The notes under the pieces: generated by a model
Databases searched by the model: none
The model's input: only the letters and a program-made list of their open reading frames with translations
Told to the model about the DNA's origin: nothing
Assembly: GCF_022179645.1 (NCBI RefSeq)
Contig: NZ_BPRA01000012.1
Coordinates: 124,001 to 188,000, forward strand
DNA from: Methylobacterium thuringiense
Lineage (GTDB): Bacteria > Pseudomonadota > Alphaproteobacteria > Rhizobiales > Beijerinckiaceae
Direction of reading: 5' to 3'
Length of the DNA: 64,000 bases
Translations under genes and position numbers: made by a program
Part shown: positions 46,424-54,764 of the stretch, piece after piece
Numbering within the stretch: position 1 is the stretch's first letter
How the letters are laid out: each line of letters opens with the position of its first letter

Positions 46424-47647
46424 ATGCCCGCCGAGGCAACGATGCGTGAGCCTGAGCGGCTGATCGCGCTCGACCGTTACGACATCCTCGACACGCCCGC
46501 CGAGGAGGCCTTCGACCGGATCACGCGGCTGACGCGGCGGATCTTCGACGTGCCGATGTCGACCATCACGCTGATCGACGGGCACCGCCAGTGGTTCAAG
46601 TCCCGGGCCGGCATCGCCGCCTGCGAGACGGCGCGGGGGCCGGCCCTGTGCAACGTCGCCATCAGGGAGCACCGCGCGCTGATCGTGCCCGACACGCTGG
46701 AAGACCCACGCTTCGCCGCCAACGCCTTCGTCGTCGGCGATCCGGGAATTCGGTTCTATGCGGGCGTCCCCCTGCTGACCCCGGAAGGGCACGGAATCGG
46801 CACGCTCTGCGCGATGGATACCAGGCCGCGCAGCTTCCTCGACGACCAGATCGACACACTCACCGATCTCGGGCGAATCGTGATGAGCGAGTTGGAATTG
46901 CGGCTTCTCGCCATGACGGACGGCCTGACCGGCACCCTGTCCCGCCGCGCCTTCCGTGAGGAGTTTTCCCGCGCCTTCGCCCTGGCCCATCGGCACCGGC
47001 ACGACCTCTCCTGCATCATGATCGACCTCGACCACTTCAAGTCGGTCAACGACCGGCATGGCCACGCGATCGGCGACGTGGTTCTGGCCGCAGCGACGGC
47101 CGCCTGCCGCGAGGAACTCCGCAAGTCCGACGCCTTCGGCCGGATGGGCGGCGAGGAGTTCGCGGTCCTGCTGCCCTATACGAGCCTGCCCTCGGCGTTG
47201 CGGGTGGCCGAGAAGCTCAGGGCGGCGATCGCGGATCAGCGGACCCCGACGCCCGACGGCCCGCTACAGGTGACCGCAAGCTTCGGCGTCGCGGCCCTCG
47301 ATGGCGCCACCACCGAGATGGACGCCCTGCTGCAGAACGCCGACGCCGCCCTCTACGCGGCCAAGCACGAGGGCCGGAATCGCTGCCGCGCCGCCGACCC
47401 CGTGGAGACCGCCGGGCCGGCGACCCGGCGCCGGGTGCTGAAGGCCGGCCAGATCTCGTTCGACGGCGGCCGCTGCGCCATCGACTGCACGGTCCGCAGC
47501 CTCTCCGACGAGAGCGCCTCCCTCAAGATCGGCACGACGATCGGCCTGCCCGAGACCTTCAAGCTCCTGATCGCGGCCGACGGTCTGTCGCGCCGGTGCC
47601 GTATCGTCACGCGGGCGGAGCAAATGCTGGACGTGGCGTTCGTTTGA
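46424..47647 (+). CDS. GAF-GGDEF-PilZ diguanylate cyclase
   Basis: A 407-residue soluble c-di-GMP protein with an N-terminal GAF domain (about 25-160), a GGDEF domain (162-322) with DGLTGTLSRRAF, DLDHFKSVND and GGEEF at 242-246, and a C-terminal PilZ-like domain (334-407; RRRVLKAG, then VRSLSDESASL). The inhibitory RxxD site is R233-K-S-D236, five residues before GGEEF, so feedback inhibition is expected. Having both a cyclase and a product-binding PilZ domain suggests self-sensing. The GAF ligand is unknown. The ATG at 46424 gives MPAEATMREPERL. Confidence 0.9.
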   Translation: MPAEATMREPERLIALDRYDILDTPAEEAFDRITRLTRRIFDVPMSTITLIDGHRQWFKSRAGIAACETARGPALCNVAIREHRALIVPDTLEDPRFAANAFVVGDPGIRFYAGVPLLTPEGHGIGTLCAMDTRPRSFLDDQIDTLTDLGRIVMSELELRLLAMTDGLTGTLSRRAFREEFSRAFALAHRHRHDLSCIMIDLDHFKSVNDRHGHAIGDVVLAAATAACREELRKSDAFGRMGGEEFAVLLPYTSLPSALRVAEKLRAAIADQRTPTPDGPLQVTASFGVAALDGATTEMDALLQNADAALYAAKHEGRNRCRAADPVETAGPATRRRVLKAGQISFDGGRCAIDCTVRSLSDESASLKIGTTIGLPETFKLLIAADGLSRRCRIVTRAEQMLDVAFV

Positions 47648-47742
47648 GGGATCGGGTTGCCCGGAGGTCATCACGATACAGACGGCGGTAGGCTTCGACT
47701 CTATCAACCGTCGTCCATCCTAGCCGCCGGCATGACCGACGC

Positions 47743-48891
47743 TCAGGCGCGCTCGACCCGATCGCCGAATTCGTCCGGATGGAGCTCCACAAGCGGTATT
47801 GGAGCCGGCCTGCTCGTCGGGTAGGGGCTCGCCTCGAGCCGCCAGTCCGCGGACCAGAAGCATGCGTTCGGCGGCCCTCGCCCGATGAGCCGGATCTGGA
47901 CCTCGGTATCCTGGACGCGCGGCTTGCAGGACGCCCAGATCCGCTGCCAGCATTCCCGCTTCGAGAGATCGGCATCGAAGTAGCCGTACCGAACCGGCAG
48001 GAAGTCGATCGCGACGCGGGTGCCGGCGAAGTCGGCCGGCAACCAGATCCAGGCCGAGAAGGCGTACATCTCTCCGCTTCGCAGTTTGCGCGCGGAGGCG
48101 GAGGCCAGGACGACTTCGTCCGAAGACAGCAGATGGATCGACGGATCCGACCGGTCCCGGCCCTCGCGATCGAAGGGCTCGCAAGGCGCCTCCGCATCGT
48201 CCGCCGGCTCAGGCTCGGCATCTTGGCCGTGCACGAGGGCGTGGGCTCGTCCGCACACGGTCAGCCAGTCTTCGAGCGGAACGGAACCGCTTCGTCGAAA
48301 GAGCACCGCCGTGTCGATCGTCGCCTCGATGATGCCGTCCGCCCTCCATCCGACATCGCCAGCGCGGCGGCGATCGGTCGGCGCGACGATCGACAGCAGG
48401 GTGGCGGGGCCGTGCCGCCTCAGGGCGCGGGCGAGATTCTCGGTCTCGTCGGCGTCACCGACCTCGTTCCGAACGAAGATCTTCTGGCCCGCAGCCAAGT
48501 CCTCCAAGAAGCGCTCTTTGAGATACCGAACCTTCTTGTATTCCCGGTCGACGATCGCACTCGGCTCGGTTTGTGAGGCAAGGCAACAGGTATTGTAGGA
48601 AAAACCGTAGCGTGTACTACGGCAAAACAGGTGGTCCTCCGGACCCTCGAAGATCGAGAGATCGCCCTCCGCTCCGTATTCGATGAAATCAGTATCCAGA
48701 GCTGCGATCAGTTCATTTATCGGGGCCGATGTGAAGCGAAAAAGCCCCAACGGTTCCAGACCCCAATAACGCTGGACCAGCCCGAACTCGCAATCGTAGC
48801 CGATGCTCTCGAAATCGAGGAGCAAATGCCTGTTCTCGGCAAAGCCGGTCTTATTTTTTATCCATTGAACCGACCTGGATAATACCGACAC
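47743..48891 (-). CDS. Uncharacterised protein with N-terminal IGYDCEFG segment
   Basis: A 382-residue cytoplasmic-looking protein. The N-terminal part (about 25-70: FESIGYDCEFGLVQRYWG, then LGLFRF) resembles proteins annotated near DUF1796 (putative papain-like peptidases, often beside glycan genes), with Cys34 conserved in the pattern. The central part is Asp/Glu-rich and the C-terminal part (240-360) looks like a beta-sandwich (YAFSAWIWLPADFAGTRVAI). It starts at GTG 48891, after a 280-bp AT-richer gap. No function is assigned. Neighbours give no clue. Confidence 0.6.
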   Translation of the reverse strand: MSVLSRSVQWIKNKTGFAENRHLLLDFESIGYDCEFGLVQRYWGLEPLGLFRFTSAPINELIAALDTDFIEYGAEGDLSIFEGPEDHLFCRSTRYGFSYNTCCLASQTEPSAIVDREYKKVRYLKERFLEDLAAGQKIFVRNEVGDADETENLARALRRHGPATLLSIVAPTDRRRAGDVGWRADGIIEATIDTAVLFRRSGSVPLEDWLTVCGRAHALVHGQDAEPEPADDAEAPCEPFDREGRDRSDPSIHLLSSDEVVLASASARKLRSGEMYAFSAWIWLPADFAGTRVAIDFLPVRYGYFDADLSKRECWQRIWASCKPRVQDTEVQIRLIGRGPPNACFWSADWRLEASPYPTSRPAPIPLVELHPDEFGDRVERA

Positions 48892-49172
48892 CTTGGCCCT
48901 GCAAAACCGAAGTCGTATCTATTGAGATCGCGACAGAATTTAGAAGTTTATTATGCTTATCGTTCGGCCTTGTCGTGTCAAGAGTTCGGATCTGCGTGAG
49001 GACCGCTTCCGCGCCTGAATTCAGTTCTTCTTGTCGAAGGGCAACAGTGCGGCTCCGGCGACCGGGCCGCTGCCGAGCCCGGCAATCTCGTCTCTGCCGT
49101 CGCGAGCGCGCTACGCGCCGGACGATCCTGTCGGCCTCGACCGGGTTGTATCCGCCCGGTCGAAGGGGCGTC
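48892..49172. other. AT-richer gene-free gap
   Basis: About 280 bp, AT-rich in its first 100 bases (around 48920-48960), with no gene I can support. It probably contains the promoter of the minus-strand gene starting at 48891. Confidence 0.4.
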
Positions 49173-50183
49173 CTACGACACCACCAGCCTGACGGACGCC
49201 GTCCGCTCCGCCGCGCCGGCCAGCGCGATCTCAAGGTCGGCGCTGCGGGGCTGGACCGGCTGAGCCTCGTCGAGGTCGACGGAGCGCCAGAGCACGCGCT
49301 CGCCCTCGCGGCCGAGGCGGATCGCGGCGGAGACGACCTCGCCCCGGTCGGAGCGCAGTTCGACCTCGATCAGGCCGCGGCGGGCGAACAGCCGGGAGAC
49401 GACGCGAACCGTCGACGCGGCGGCGGGGTCGGCCAGAAGCGGGCGGCGGGCGCGGCGGGAATCGGCCAGCAGGAAGCACTCGACGGCGTCGCGGATCCGG
49501 TCGGGCGCGGCGATCCGTTCGACGCTGGTGACGGGTTCGCGGGCGCCGACGCTCACGAACTGGGCCTCGGGGATCGACGGCGCCGCCGCGCGATCCACGA
49601 TGCGGAATCGCCGGTCGGCGCGCAGAGCCGCCGACAGCTCACCCTCGGTGGCAATACCGGACAGGCGCAGGCTCACCCGCGCATTGGTCTCGGCGAGGTG
49701 ACCGAGCACCGCTTCGATCGCATCGCCGGCAGTCCCCTCCGCGAAGACCGGCTCGACGGCGCGCGGCGTCAGCGGCGCCTGCCAGAGGGCGACGGCCGGT
49801 CCGCCCCACATCCGATGGGGCAGGGCGAGCGGGATCACGCCGCACAGGCGCTCGATGCCGGTCGCGCCGTCGAAGAAGGCGAGGGCGAAGGCGACGCCGC
49901 CGCCATTGCCGCGCGGCACGTGCAGGGCCGCGGTGGCGAGGAAGTCGGGATCGGAGAAGGGGTCGAGATCCGTGGTGCGGGCGGCCAGCGCCCGCCACTC
50001 CTCGATCTCCGCCTCGCGCAACTCGGCAGGGCGGCGCAGTTCCACCCGCCACGCGCCGGGCTTGGGACTTCCTGAGACCGGACCCTCCGTCACCAGGACG
50101 ACGGGCCTGGAGCCGGCTGTCGGAACGGCGCGCGGCGCCGTCTCCGACAGACCGCCCTGGATGATGGTGAAGCGCGGCTGCAT
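49173..50183 (-). CDS. Uncharacterised GNAT-like protein
   Basis: A 336-residue protein with no signal peptide. The first 60 residues are flexible. A segment from about 60 (AWRVELRRPAELREAEIEEW, then DPFSDPDFLATAAL) resembles the start of CelD/BcsL-type acetyltransferase-like proteins seen in alphaproteobacterial exopolysaccharide loci, but the usual C-terminal GNAT motif is poorly preserved. It starts at ATG 50183 (MQPRFTIIQGG). I would treat the acetyltransferase idea as a weak inference. Confidence 0.55.
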   Translation of the reverse strand: MQPRFTIIQGGLSETAPRAVPTAGSRPVVLVTEGPVSGSPKPGAWRVELRRPAELREAEIEEWRALAARTTDLDPFSDPDFLATAALHVPRGNGGGVAFALAFFDGATGIERLCGVIPLALPHRMWGGPAVALWQAPLTPRAVEPVFAEGTAGDAIEAVLGHLAETNARVSLRLSGIATEGELSAALRADRRFRIVDRAAAPSIPEAQFVSVGAREPVTSVERIAAPDRIRDAVECFLLADSRRARRPLLADPAAASTVRVVSRLFARRGLIEVELRSDRGEVVSAAIRLGREGERVLWRSVDLDEAQPVQPRSADLEIALAGAAERTASVRLVVS

Positions 50184-50354
50184 CGATCCGTCCCGATCCC
50201 TCGCACCGCCGTCCCGTCGCGGGACGAAACGGCGGTGCATCCTTGAACACGCGGTTAAGGGTTCAAGAACGGTGCCGCGCGGGTTTGTCCGAAAACGATC
50301 GGTCGAAAGCCGGCGAAGTCGTGCCTGGAGCGTTCGACACCGCGCGATCCGCGA

Positions 50355-51494
50355 TCAGCCGTTCGGAATCGCGAGGGGATTGTCGGAGAGCGCCGCCGCG
50401 TCCGGCCCGTCGATCCGGGGGCGTCCGAGAAAGGCGTCCCAGATCCGCTCGACGAAGGCGGGGTCGAGGTCGCGCACGATCAGGACGAGGCGCGAGCGCC
50501 GGTCCGCGTCGGGCCACGCGTCAAGCGTCACCGGGGCGTGGACGACGTGCTGGACGCCGTGCACCACCACCGGCCGCTCCGGATCGTCGGCCATCGCGAC
50601 GAGCCCCTTGAGGCGCAGCAGCTTCGGGCCGTGCGCCGAGCGGATCAGGTCCAGGAACATCTCGAAAGCCGGACGCGGCACCGGCGTGTCGCTGACGAGG
50701 TGGAAGGCGCGGATCGCCGCGTCGTGCCGGTTCACGTCGTGGTGGTGGTCGTGGCCGGGGTGATGGCCGTGTCCATGGTGAGCGTGGTGATGATCCCGGT
50801 GCTCGCCGTGACGATCCGGGGCAGCATGCTCGGCACCGAGCCATTCGCGCACGTCCGCACTCTTGCCGTCGAGCCCGAACAACCCCCCGAGCAGCGTTTC
50901 GGCCGGCACGTCCGGACCCTCCAGCCTCGCGCCAGGGTTGAGCTGACGAAGGCGCGCGGCCAGCTGGTCGGGCTCGGCGCCGGCCAGGTCGCGCTTCGTC
51001 ATCACCAAGATGTCGGCGACGGCGGCCTGCCGCACGGCCTCCGGGTGTTCGTCGAGGGTCGAGCAGCCGTTGACGGCATCGACCACGGTGACGACGCCCT
51101 GCAGCCGGAACCGCAACGACAGGTAGGGATGCGCAATCAGAGCGTGCAGGATCGGGGCAGGGTCGGCGAGGCCCGTCGTCTCGATGACGACCCGGCGAAA
51201 CGCCTTGATGCGGCCGTTGTCGCGCTTCCGCAGCAGGTCTTCGAGGGCCGCGATCAGATCCCCCCGCACCGTGCAGCACAGGCAGCCGGCACCGAGCAGG
51301 ATCATGTCCTCGTCGACCGTCTCGACGAGGAGGTGATCGAGCCCGATCTCGCCGAATTCGTTCACGATCACAACGGTATCGCTCAGGGCCGGGTCCTGCA
51401 GGAGCCGGTTCAGGAGCGTGGTCTTGCCAGCGCCGAGGAAGCCCGTGAGCACGGTCAGCGGGATCGGCGTCGGGCGGCCGTTCTCTTGGGGCAT
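50355..51494 (-). CDS. COG0523 (CobW/ZigA-type) metallochaperone GTPase
   Basis: A 379-residue G3E-family GTPase that loads metals (zinc, cobalt or others) onto client enzymes. P-loop TGFLGAGKTT (17-26), metal-binding CxCC in GCLCCTV (70-76), ETTGLADP switch region and TKRD base-specificity motif are all intact. A His-rich linker of about 25 residues with alternating His (near 229-256) precedes the C-terminal CobW domain, pointing to zinc, nickel or cobalt handling. Without a Zur box or client gene next to it, the metal cannot be fixed. It starts at ATG 51494. Confidence 0.93.
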   Translation of the reverse strand: MPQENGRPTPIPLTVLTGFLGAGKTTLLNRLLQDPALSDTVVIVNEFGEIGLDHLLVETVDEDMILLGAGCLCCTVRGDLIAALEDLLRKRDNGRIKAFRRVVIETTGLADPAPILHALIAHPYLSLRFRLQGVVTVVDAVNGCSTLDEHPEAVRQAAVADILVMTKRDLAGAEPDQLAARLRQLNPGARLEGPDVPAETLLGGLFGLDGKSADVREWLGAEHAAPDRHGEHRDHHHAHHGHGHHPGHDHHHDVNRHDAAIRAFHLVSDTPVPRPAFEMFLDLIRSAHGPKLLRLKGLVAMADDPERPVVVHGVQHVVHAPVTLDAWPDADRRSRLVLIVRDLDPAFVERIWDAFLGRPRIDGPDAAALSDNPLAIPNG

Positions 51495-51585
51495 GTCGTG
51501 AAGCTTGGTCTCAGTGAGAGGTCAGCCGGAAGGGAGGTGCCGGGCGTCCGCACCGCGACTTCGGCGTCTTGGGAGCGCTCCGCAG

Positions 51586-51927
51586 CTACTTCGTCAGCGG
51601 TACAACGGTGATGAGACGGATTTCGGTCAAAGTCGTGAGTTCCCAGACAGCGCGGATGCTCAACGATCGACCATCCGGCGTTTCGGTTTCGCCTTCGAAG
51701 ATGACACGTCGAAGGCCTATCGGTGGATCCACATGGCGACCCGGCATATGGGCCAGAGCGTGTCGGACCAGGGCGGATGCCAATGTCTCGGGATCGTCGG
51801 GCGTAAAGCCGAGCGCAAGCAGATACTTGGCTTTTGAGCCGCCCTCCTTGTGCGAGAGATCGAGCAGATAGCGCGTGATCTTCGCGTGCTCTACGACCCA
51901 CGTGACCGCGACGAATCCGTCCGTCAA
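51586..51927 (-). CDS. DUF6883 domain protein
   Basis: A 113-residue protein with the DUF6883 pattern: AKITRYLLDLSHKEGGSKA at the start, a GFTPDDPETLASALVRHA helix, then GETETPDGRSLSIRAVWEL and a final RLITVVPL strand. It starts at TTG 51927, overlapping the stop of the DUF4926 gene by four bases (TTGA), so the pair is coupled. The two domains are often neighbours, and such pairs have the size and layout of toxin-antitoxin modules; that role is my inference. Confidence 0.8.
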   Translation of the reverse strand: MTDGFVAVTWVVEHAKITRYLLDLSHKEGGSKAKYLLALGFTPDDPETLASALVRHALAHMPGRHVDPPIGLRRVIFEGETETPDGRSLSIRAVWELTTLTEIRLITVVPLTK

Positions 51928-52175
51928 AGGCTCGCGCGCTCGAGCAGGCGCAGATGCCGAGCCTCGACGTTGGCGAGTGCGCCCACCGGCGCGGCGAACT
52001 CGACCACGTAGGCTTCGCCGTGATTGTAGATGCCGAGGATAGTCCCCTCGGAGCCGGGAGGCAGTTCACAACCGTCGTCGCTCGTCACGATAGCAGTCAG
52101 CGCCACCCGATCGAGTTCCCGAAGGCCCGATGCCGGTGCGTCCTGCCGATACCGATAGGCGAACTCGAAAGACAT
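51924..52175 (-). CDS. DUF4926 domain protein
   Basis: An 83-residue small beta-rich protein. The pattern LRELDRVALTAIV, then PPGSEGTILGIYNHGEAYVVEF is that of DUF4926 (KOW/SH3-like fold). The ATG at 52175 (MSFEFAYRYRQD) is chosen over an upstream start with no similarity. It is the first gene of the coupled pair with DUF6883. The size would suit an antitoxin or immunity role, but this is inferred. Confidence 0.8.
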   Translation of the reverse strand: MSFEFAYRYRQDAPASGLRELDRVALTAIVTSDDGCELPPGSEGTILGIYNHGEAYVVEFAAPVGALANVEARHLRLLERASL

Positions 52176-52280
52176 GGTCGTAGAGATTATGGACCGGCCG
52201 GAAATTAGCAAGCGGAGGTTTTCCTCACGCCAGCCCCGGCGGCCCGATGAGTGAACAGGATCGGGATCGGTCCGGCAATT

Positions 52281-53735
52281 CTACTCGCTCGCAGCAGCGC
52301 TCTTCTTCTTCGGCACCGGCTTCGCCGCCGCCTTGGCGGCAGGCTTGGCCGCAGCGGCCGGAGCGGACTTCACCGCGGCCTTCGCAGGCACCTTGGTGGG
52401 CTTCTTCTCGGCCCCGTCGACGGCAGTGTAGGCGCTCGTCGTGGCGGGGACGCCGGCCTTCCCGTGCTGGTGCGGCGCGGTCACCGCGGCGGCGCGGACC
52501 TTGGCGGCCTTCTCGGCCTTGGCCTGCTTGGCCGCCTCCCTCGCAGCCTCGCGCTTTTCCTTTGCCGCGGCCAGCTTGGCGGCCTTGCTGTTCCTGGCCT
52601 CCTCCTCCTGCTGCGCGAGCGCCGCCGCGCCTGCGGCCGGGCTGCTGCCGGTCCAGACCGCGATCGGCTGCAGCGGAGCGCGCGGCGGAAGGCTGCGGCC
52701 GCGCATGTTGGCGCTGTTGATCGTGGCGAGGGCGACGGGGGCGGCACCCCCCTGGGTCGCGCCGAGAAGCTGTGAGAAGGCGTTGTCGGCGCCGGCCGGA
52801 GCGCTCGAGGTGATGGCGGCCTGGCCCTCGTCGACCGGCATCGGTTTCTTCCGGTCGCAGATATAGGGGCGCATGTCCGGCGGTTCGCTGGTGCTCGACG
52901 AGGGCAATGCTTCGAGCGTCGGCGCACTCCAGCCGGCGGATTGGCTGAAGCCGTAATCGAACAGGTCGGCGGCCTTGAGGTCGCGCTCGCGGGCGCTCGG
53001 CTGGCCCATCACCACGGTGATGATGCGGCGGCCGTTACGGGTGGCGCTCGCCACGACGTTGAAGCCGCCCGAGCAGATGAACCCGGTCTTCATGCCGTCG
53101 GCCCCGGCATAGCGGCCGAGCAGGCCGTTGTGGTTCGCCATCACGGCCTTGCCGAACTGGATCGCCGAGATCGAGAACAGGGCCTGCTGGTCGGGGAAGT
53201 CGCGCATCAGGGCGCGGCCCAAAATCGCCATGTCGCGGGCCGAGGTCCACTGGCGCGGCTCAGGCAACCCGTTGGGATTGTACCAGCGGCTCTCGCGCAT
53301 GCCGATCCGGCGCGCGGTCTCGTTCATCATGTCGGCAAAGCCGTCGACTGAGCCGCCGAGGTTCTCGCCGATCGCCCAGGCCACATCGTTGGCCGACTTG
53401 ACCATGATGATCTTCAGGGCGTTGTCGAGCGTCAGCTGCGTGCCCGGCTTGAAGCCCATCTTCGAGGGCGGCTCCGCGGCGGCCTGGGCCGAGATCGTCA
53501 GCAGCGTGTCGAGGGAGACCTTGCCCTGGCGCACCATGTCGAGGGCGACGTAGGTGGTCATCAGCTTGGTGATCGAGGCGGGGTACCACGGGTCGGTGGC
53601 GCCCTGGCTGTAGATCACCTTGCCGGAATCGACCTCGACCACGACGATCGGCGCGGTGACGGCGCCGGCATGGCCTGCGAGCGCGGCAAGCACGGCGACC
53701 GCGCCGATGACCCGTCCAAGAACCCGGTTCAGCAT
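52281..53735 (-). CDS. D-alanyl-D-alanine carboxypeptidase with Ala/Lys-rich tail
   Basis: A 484-residue peptidase S11 (PBP5/DacA-like) that trims the terminal D-Ala from peptidoglycan stems in the periplasm. Signal peptide about 1-26, then the catalytic triplet S54-I-T-K57, S114-A-N116 and K216-T-G218. After about residue 370 a long low-complexity tail rich in Ala, Lys and Pro takes over, similar to histone-H1-like tails; it may bind anionic cell-wall polymers. The ATG at 53735 is used; upstream frame residues lack similarity. It is divergent from queE. Confidence 0.93.
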   Translation of the reverse strand: MLNRVLGRVIGAVAVLAALAGHAGAVTAPIVVVEVDSGKVIYSQGATDPWYPASITKLMTTYVALDMVRQGKVSLDTLLTISAQAAAEPPSKMGFKPGTQLTLDNALKIIMVKSANDVAWAIGENLGGSVDGFADMMNETARRIGMRESRWYNPNGLPEPRQWTSARDMAILGRALMRDFPDQQALFSISAIQFGKAVMANHNGLLGRYAGADGMKTGFICSGGFNVVASATRNGRRIITVVMGQPSARERDLKAADLFDYGFSQSAGWSAPTLEALPSSSTSEPPDMRPYICDRKKPMPVDEGQAAITSSAPAGADNAFSQLLGATQGGAAPVALATINSANMRGRSLPPRAPLQPIAVWTGSSPAAGAAALAQQEEEARNSKAAKLAAAKEKREAAREAAKQAKAEKAAKVRAAAVTAPHQHGKAGVPATTSAYTAVDGAEKKPTKVPAKAAVKSAPAAAAKPAAKAAAKPVPKKKSAAASE

Positions 53736-54018
53736 CGAAAAGGTCTCAGTCGCGAGAGGCTTGGGGACAGGCGCTCCCGGCGCTGCACCGGCCACATGGG
53801 CGATGCATGGAGGCCGGCGCAGTGTCGAGCGCGCGATGCCGATGTTCAACGCAACCTCCGTGGCAAGAGCAAGGCGAAGCGGGTTGTCCCCATCGATCTC
53901 GGCTTCGCATTGCGTCCGGGACATGGGGAGCGGCAGCCCGGTGGCGGTCCAGGCGCGCGGGCGTTATCTGCGGGGGCAACGATCCGACGGACATGCCGGT
54001 CGGCCGGCGGGATGAGCG

Positions 54019-54651
54019 ATGGCCTACGCGGTCAAGGAAGTGTTTCACACCCTTCAGGGCGAGGGCGCTCAGGCCGGCCGGGCCGCCGTGTTCTGCCGCT
54101 TCACGGGTTGCAACCTCTGGTCCGGCCGCGAGGAGGACCGGGCGGATGCCGCCTGCCGTTTCTGCGACACGGATTTCGTCGGCATGAACGGCGAAGGAGG
54201 GGGACGCTTCGCAACCCCAGCCGACCTCGCGACCGCGATCGACCGGACGTGGCAGGGCGGCGAAACCGACCGTTTCGTGGTCTTCACCGGCGGCGAGCCG
54301 CTGCTGCAACTCGACCCTGGATTGATCGAGGCGGTGCACGGGCACGGCTTCGAAATCGCGGTGGAGACCAACGGCACCTTGCCGGCACCGGACGGGATCG
54401 ACTGGATCTGCGTCAGCCCCAAGGCCGGCAATCCGCTGGTGCAGACTAGCGGCCACGAGTTGAAACTCGTGTTTCCGCAAGTCGGCGCGGAGCCCGAGCG
54501 CTTCGCCGATCTCGCCTTCGTTCGCCGCTTCCTACAGCCTATGGATGGGCCGGACCGCATCGCCAACACCCAGGCCGCCATCGCCTATTGCCGGAGCGAC
54601 GCGCGCTGGCGGCTCTCGCTGCAGACGCACAAGATCTTGGGAATACCGTAG
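54019..54651 (+). CDS. queE: 7-carboxy-7-deazaguanine synthase
   Basis: A 210-residue radical SAM enzyme that converts 6-carboxytetrahydropterin to 7-carboxy-7-deazaguanine in queuosine biosynthesis. The 4Fe-4S cysteines are in FCRFTGCNLW and CRFCDTDF, with the QueE-type spacer of about 14 residues between the first Cys and the CxxC, the insert form known in alphaproteobacteria. The segment VFTGGEPLLQLD contacts SAM. The ATG at 54019 starts MAYAVKEVFHTLQGEG. No queC or queD lies next to it in this window, and I see no preQ1 riboswitch. Confidence 0.94.
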   Translation: MAYAVKEVFHTLQGEGAQAGRAAVFCRFTGCNLWSGREEDRADAACRFCDTDFVGMNGEGGGRFATPADLATAIDRTWQGGETDRFVVFTGGEPLLQLDPGLIEAVHGHGFEIAVETNGTLPAPDGIDWICVSPKAGNPLVQTSGHELKLVFPQVGAEPERFADLAFVRRFLQPMDGPDRIANTQAAIAYCRSDARWRLSLQTHKILGIP

Positions 54652-54660
54652 CGACTTCCT

Positions 54661-54755
54661 TCATTCCGGGGCCGCGCAACGGAACCCGGAACTCACGACT
54701 GGCCTCAGCATGTCGGGTGGGTTCCGGGTTCGCCTTCGGCGCCCTGGAATGACGG
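54661..54755. repeat. Dispersed palindromic repeat, copy 3 (long form)
   Basis: TCATTCCGGGGCCGCGCAAC...GGAACCCGG on one side and TTCCGGGTTCGCC...GGAATGA on the other form a 95-bp imperfect palindrome between queE and a glycosyltransferase gene. It is the fullest copy of the family also seen at 4183 and 42689. It may act as a bidirectional terminator for these convergent genes. Confidence 0.7.
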
Positions 54756-54764
54756 GTCGTGCGG

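Noticed and set aside
51505-51837. A 110-codon frame opposite the DUF6883 gene
   Set aside because: The minus-strand reading matches DUF6883 well, so this is its shadow.
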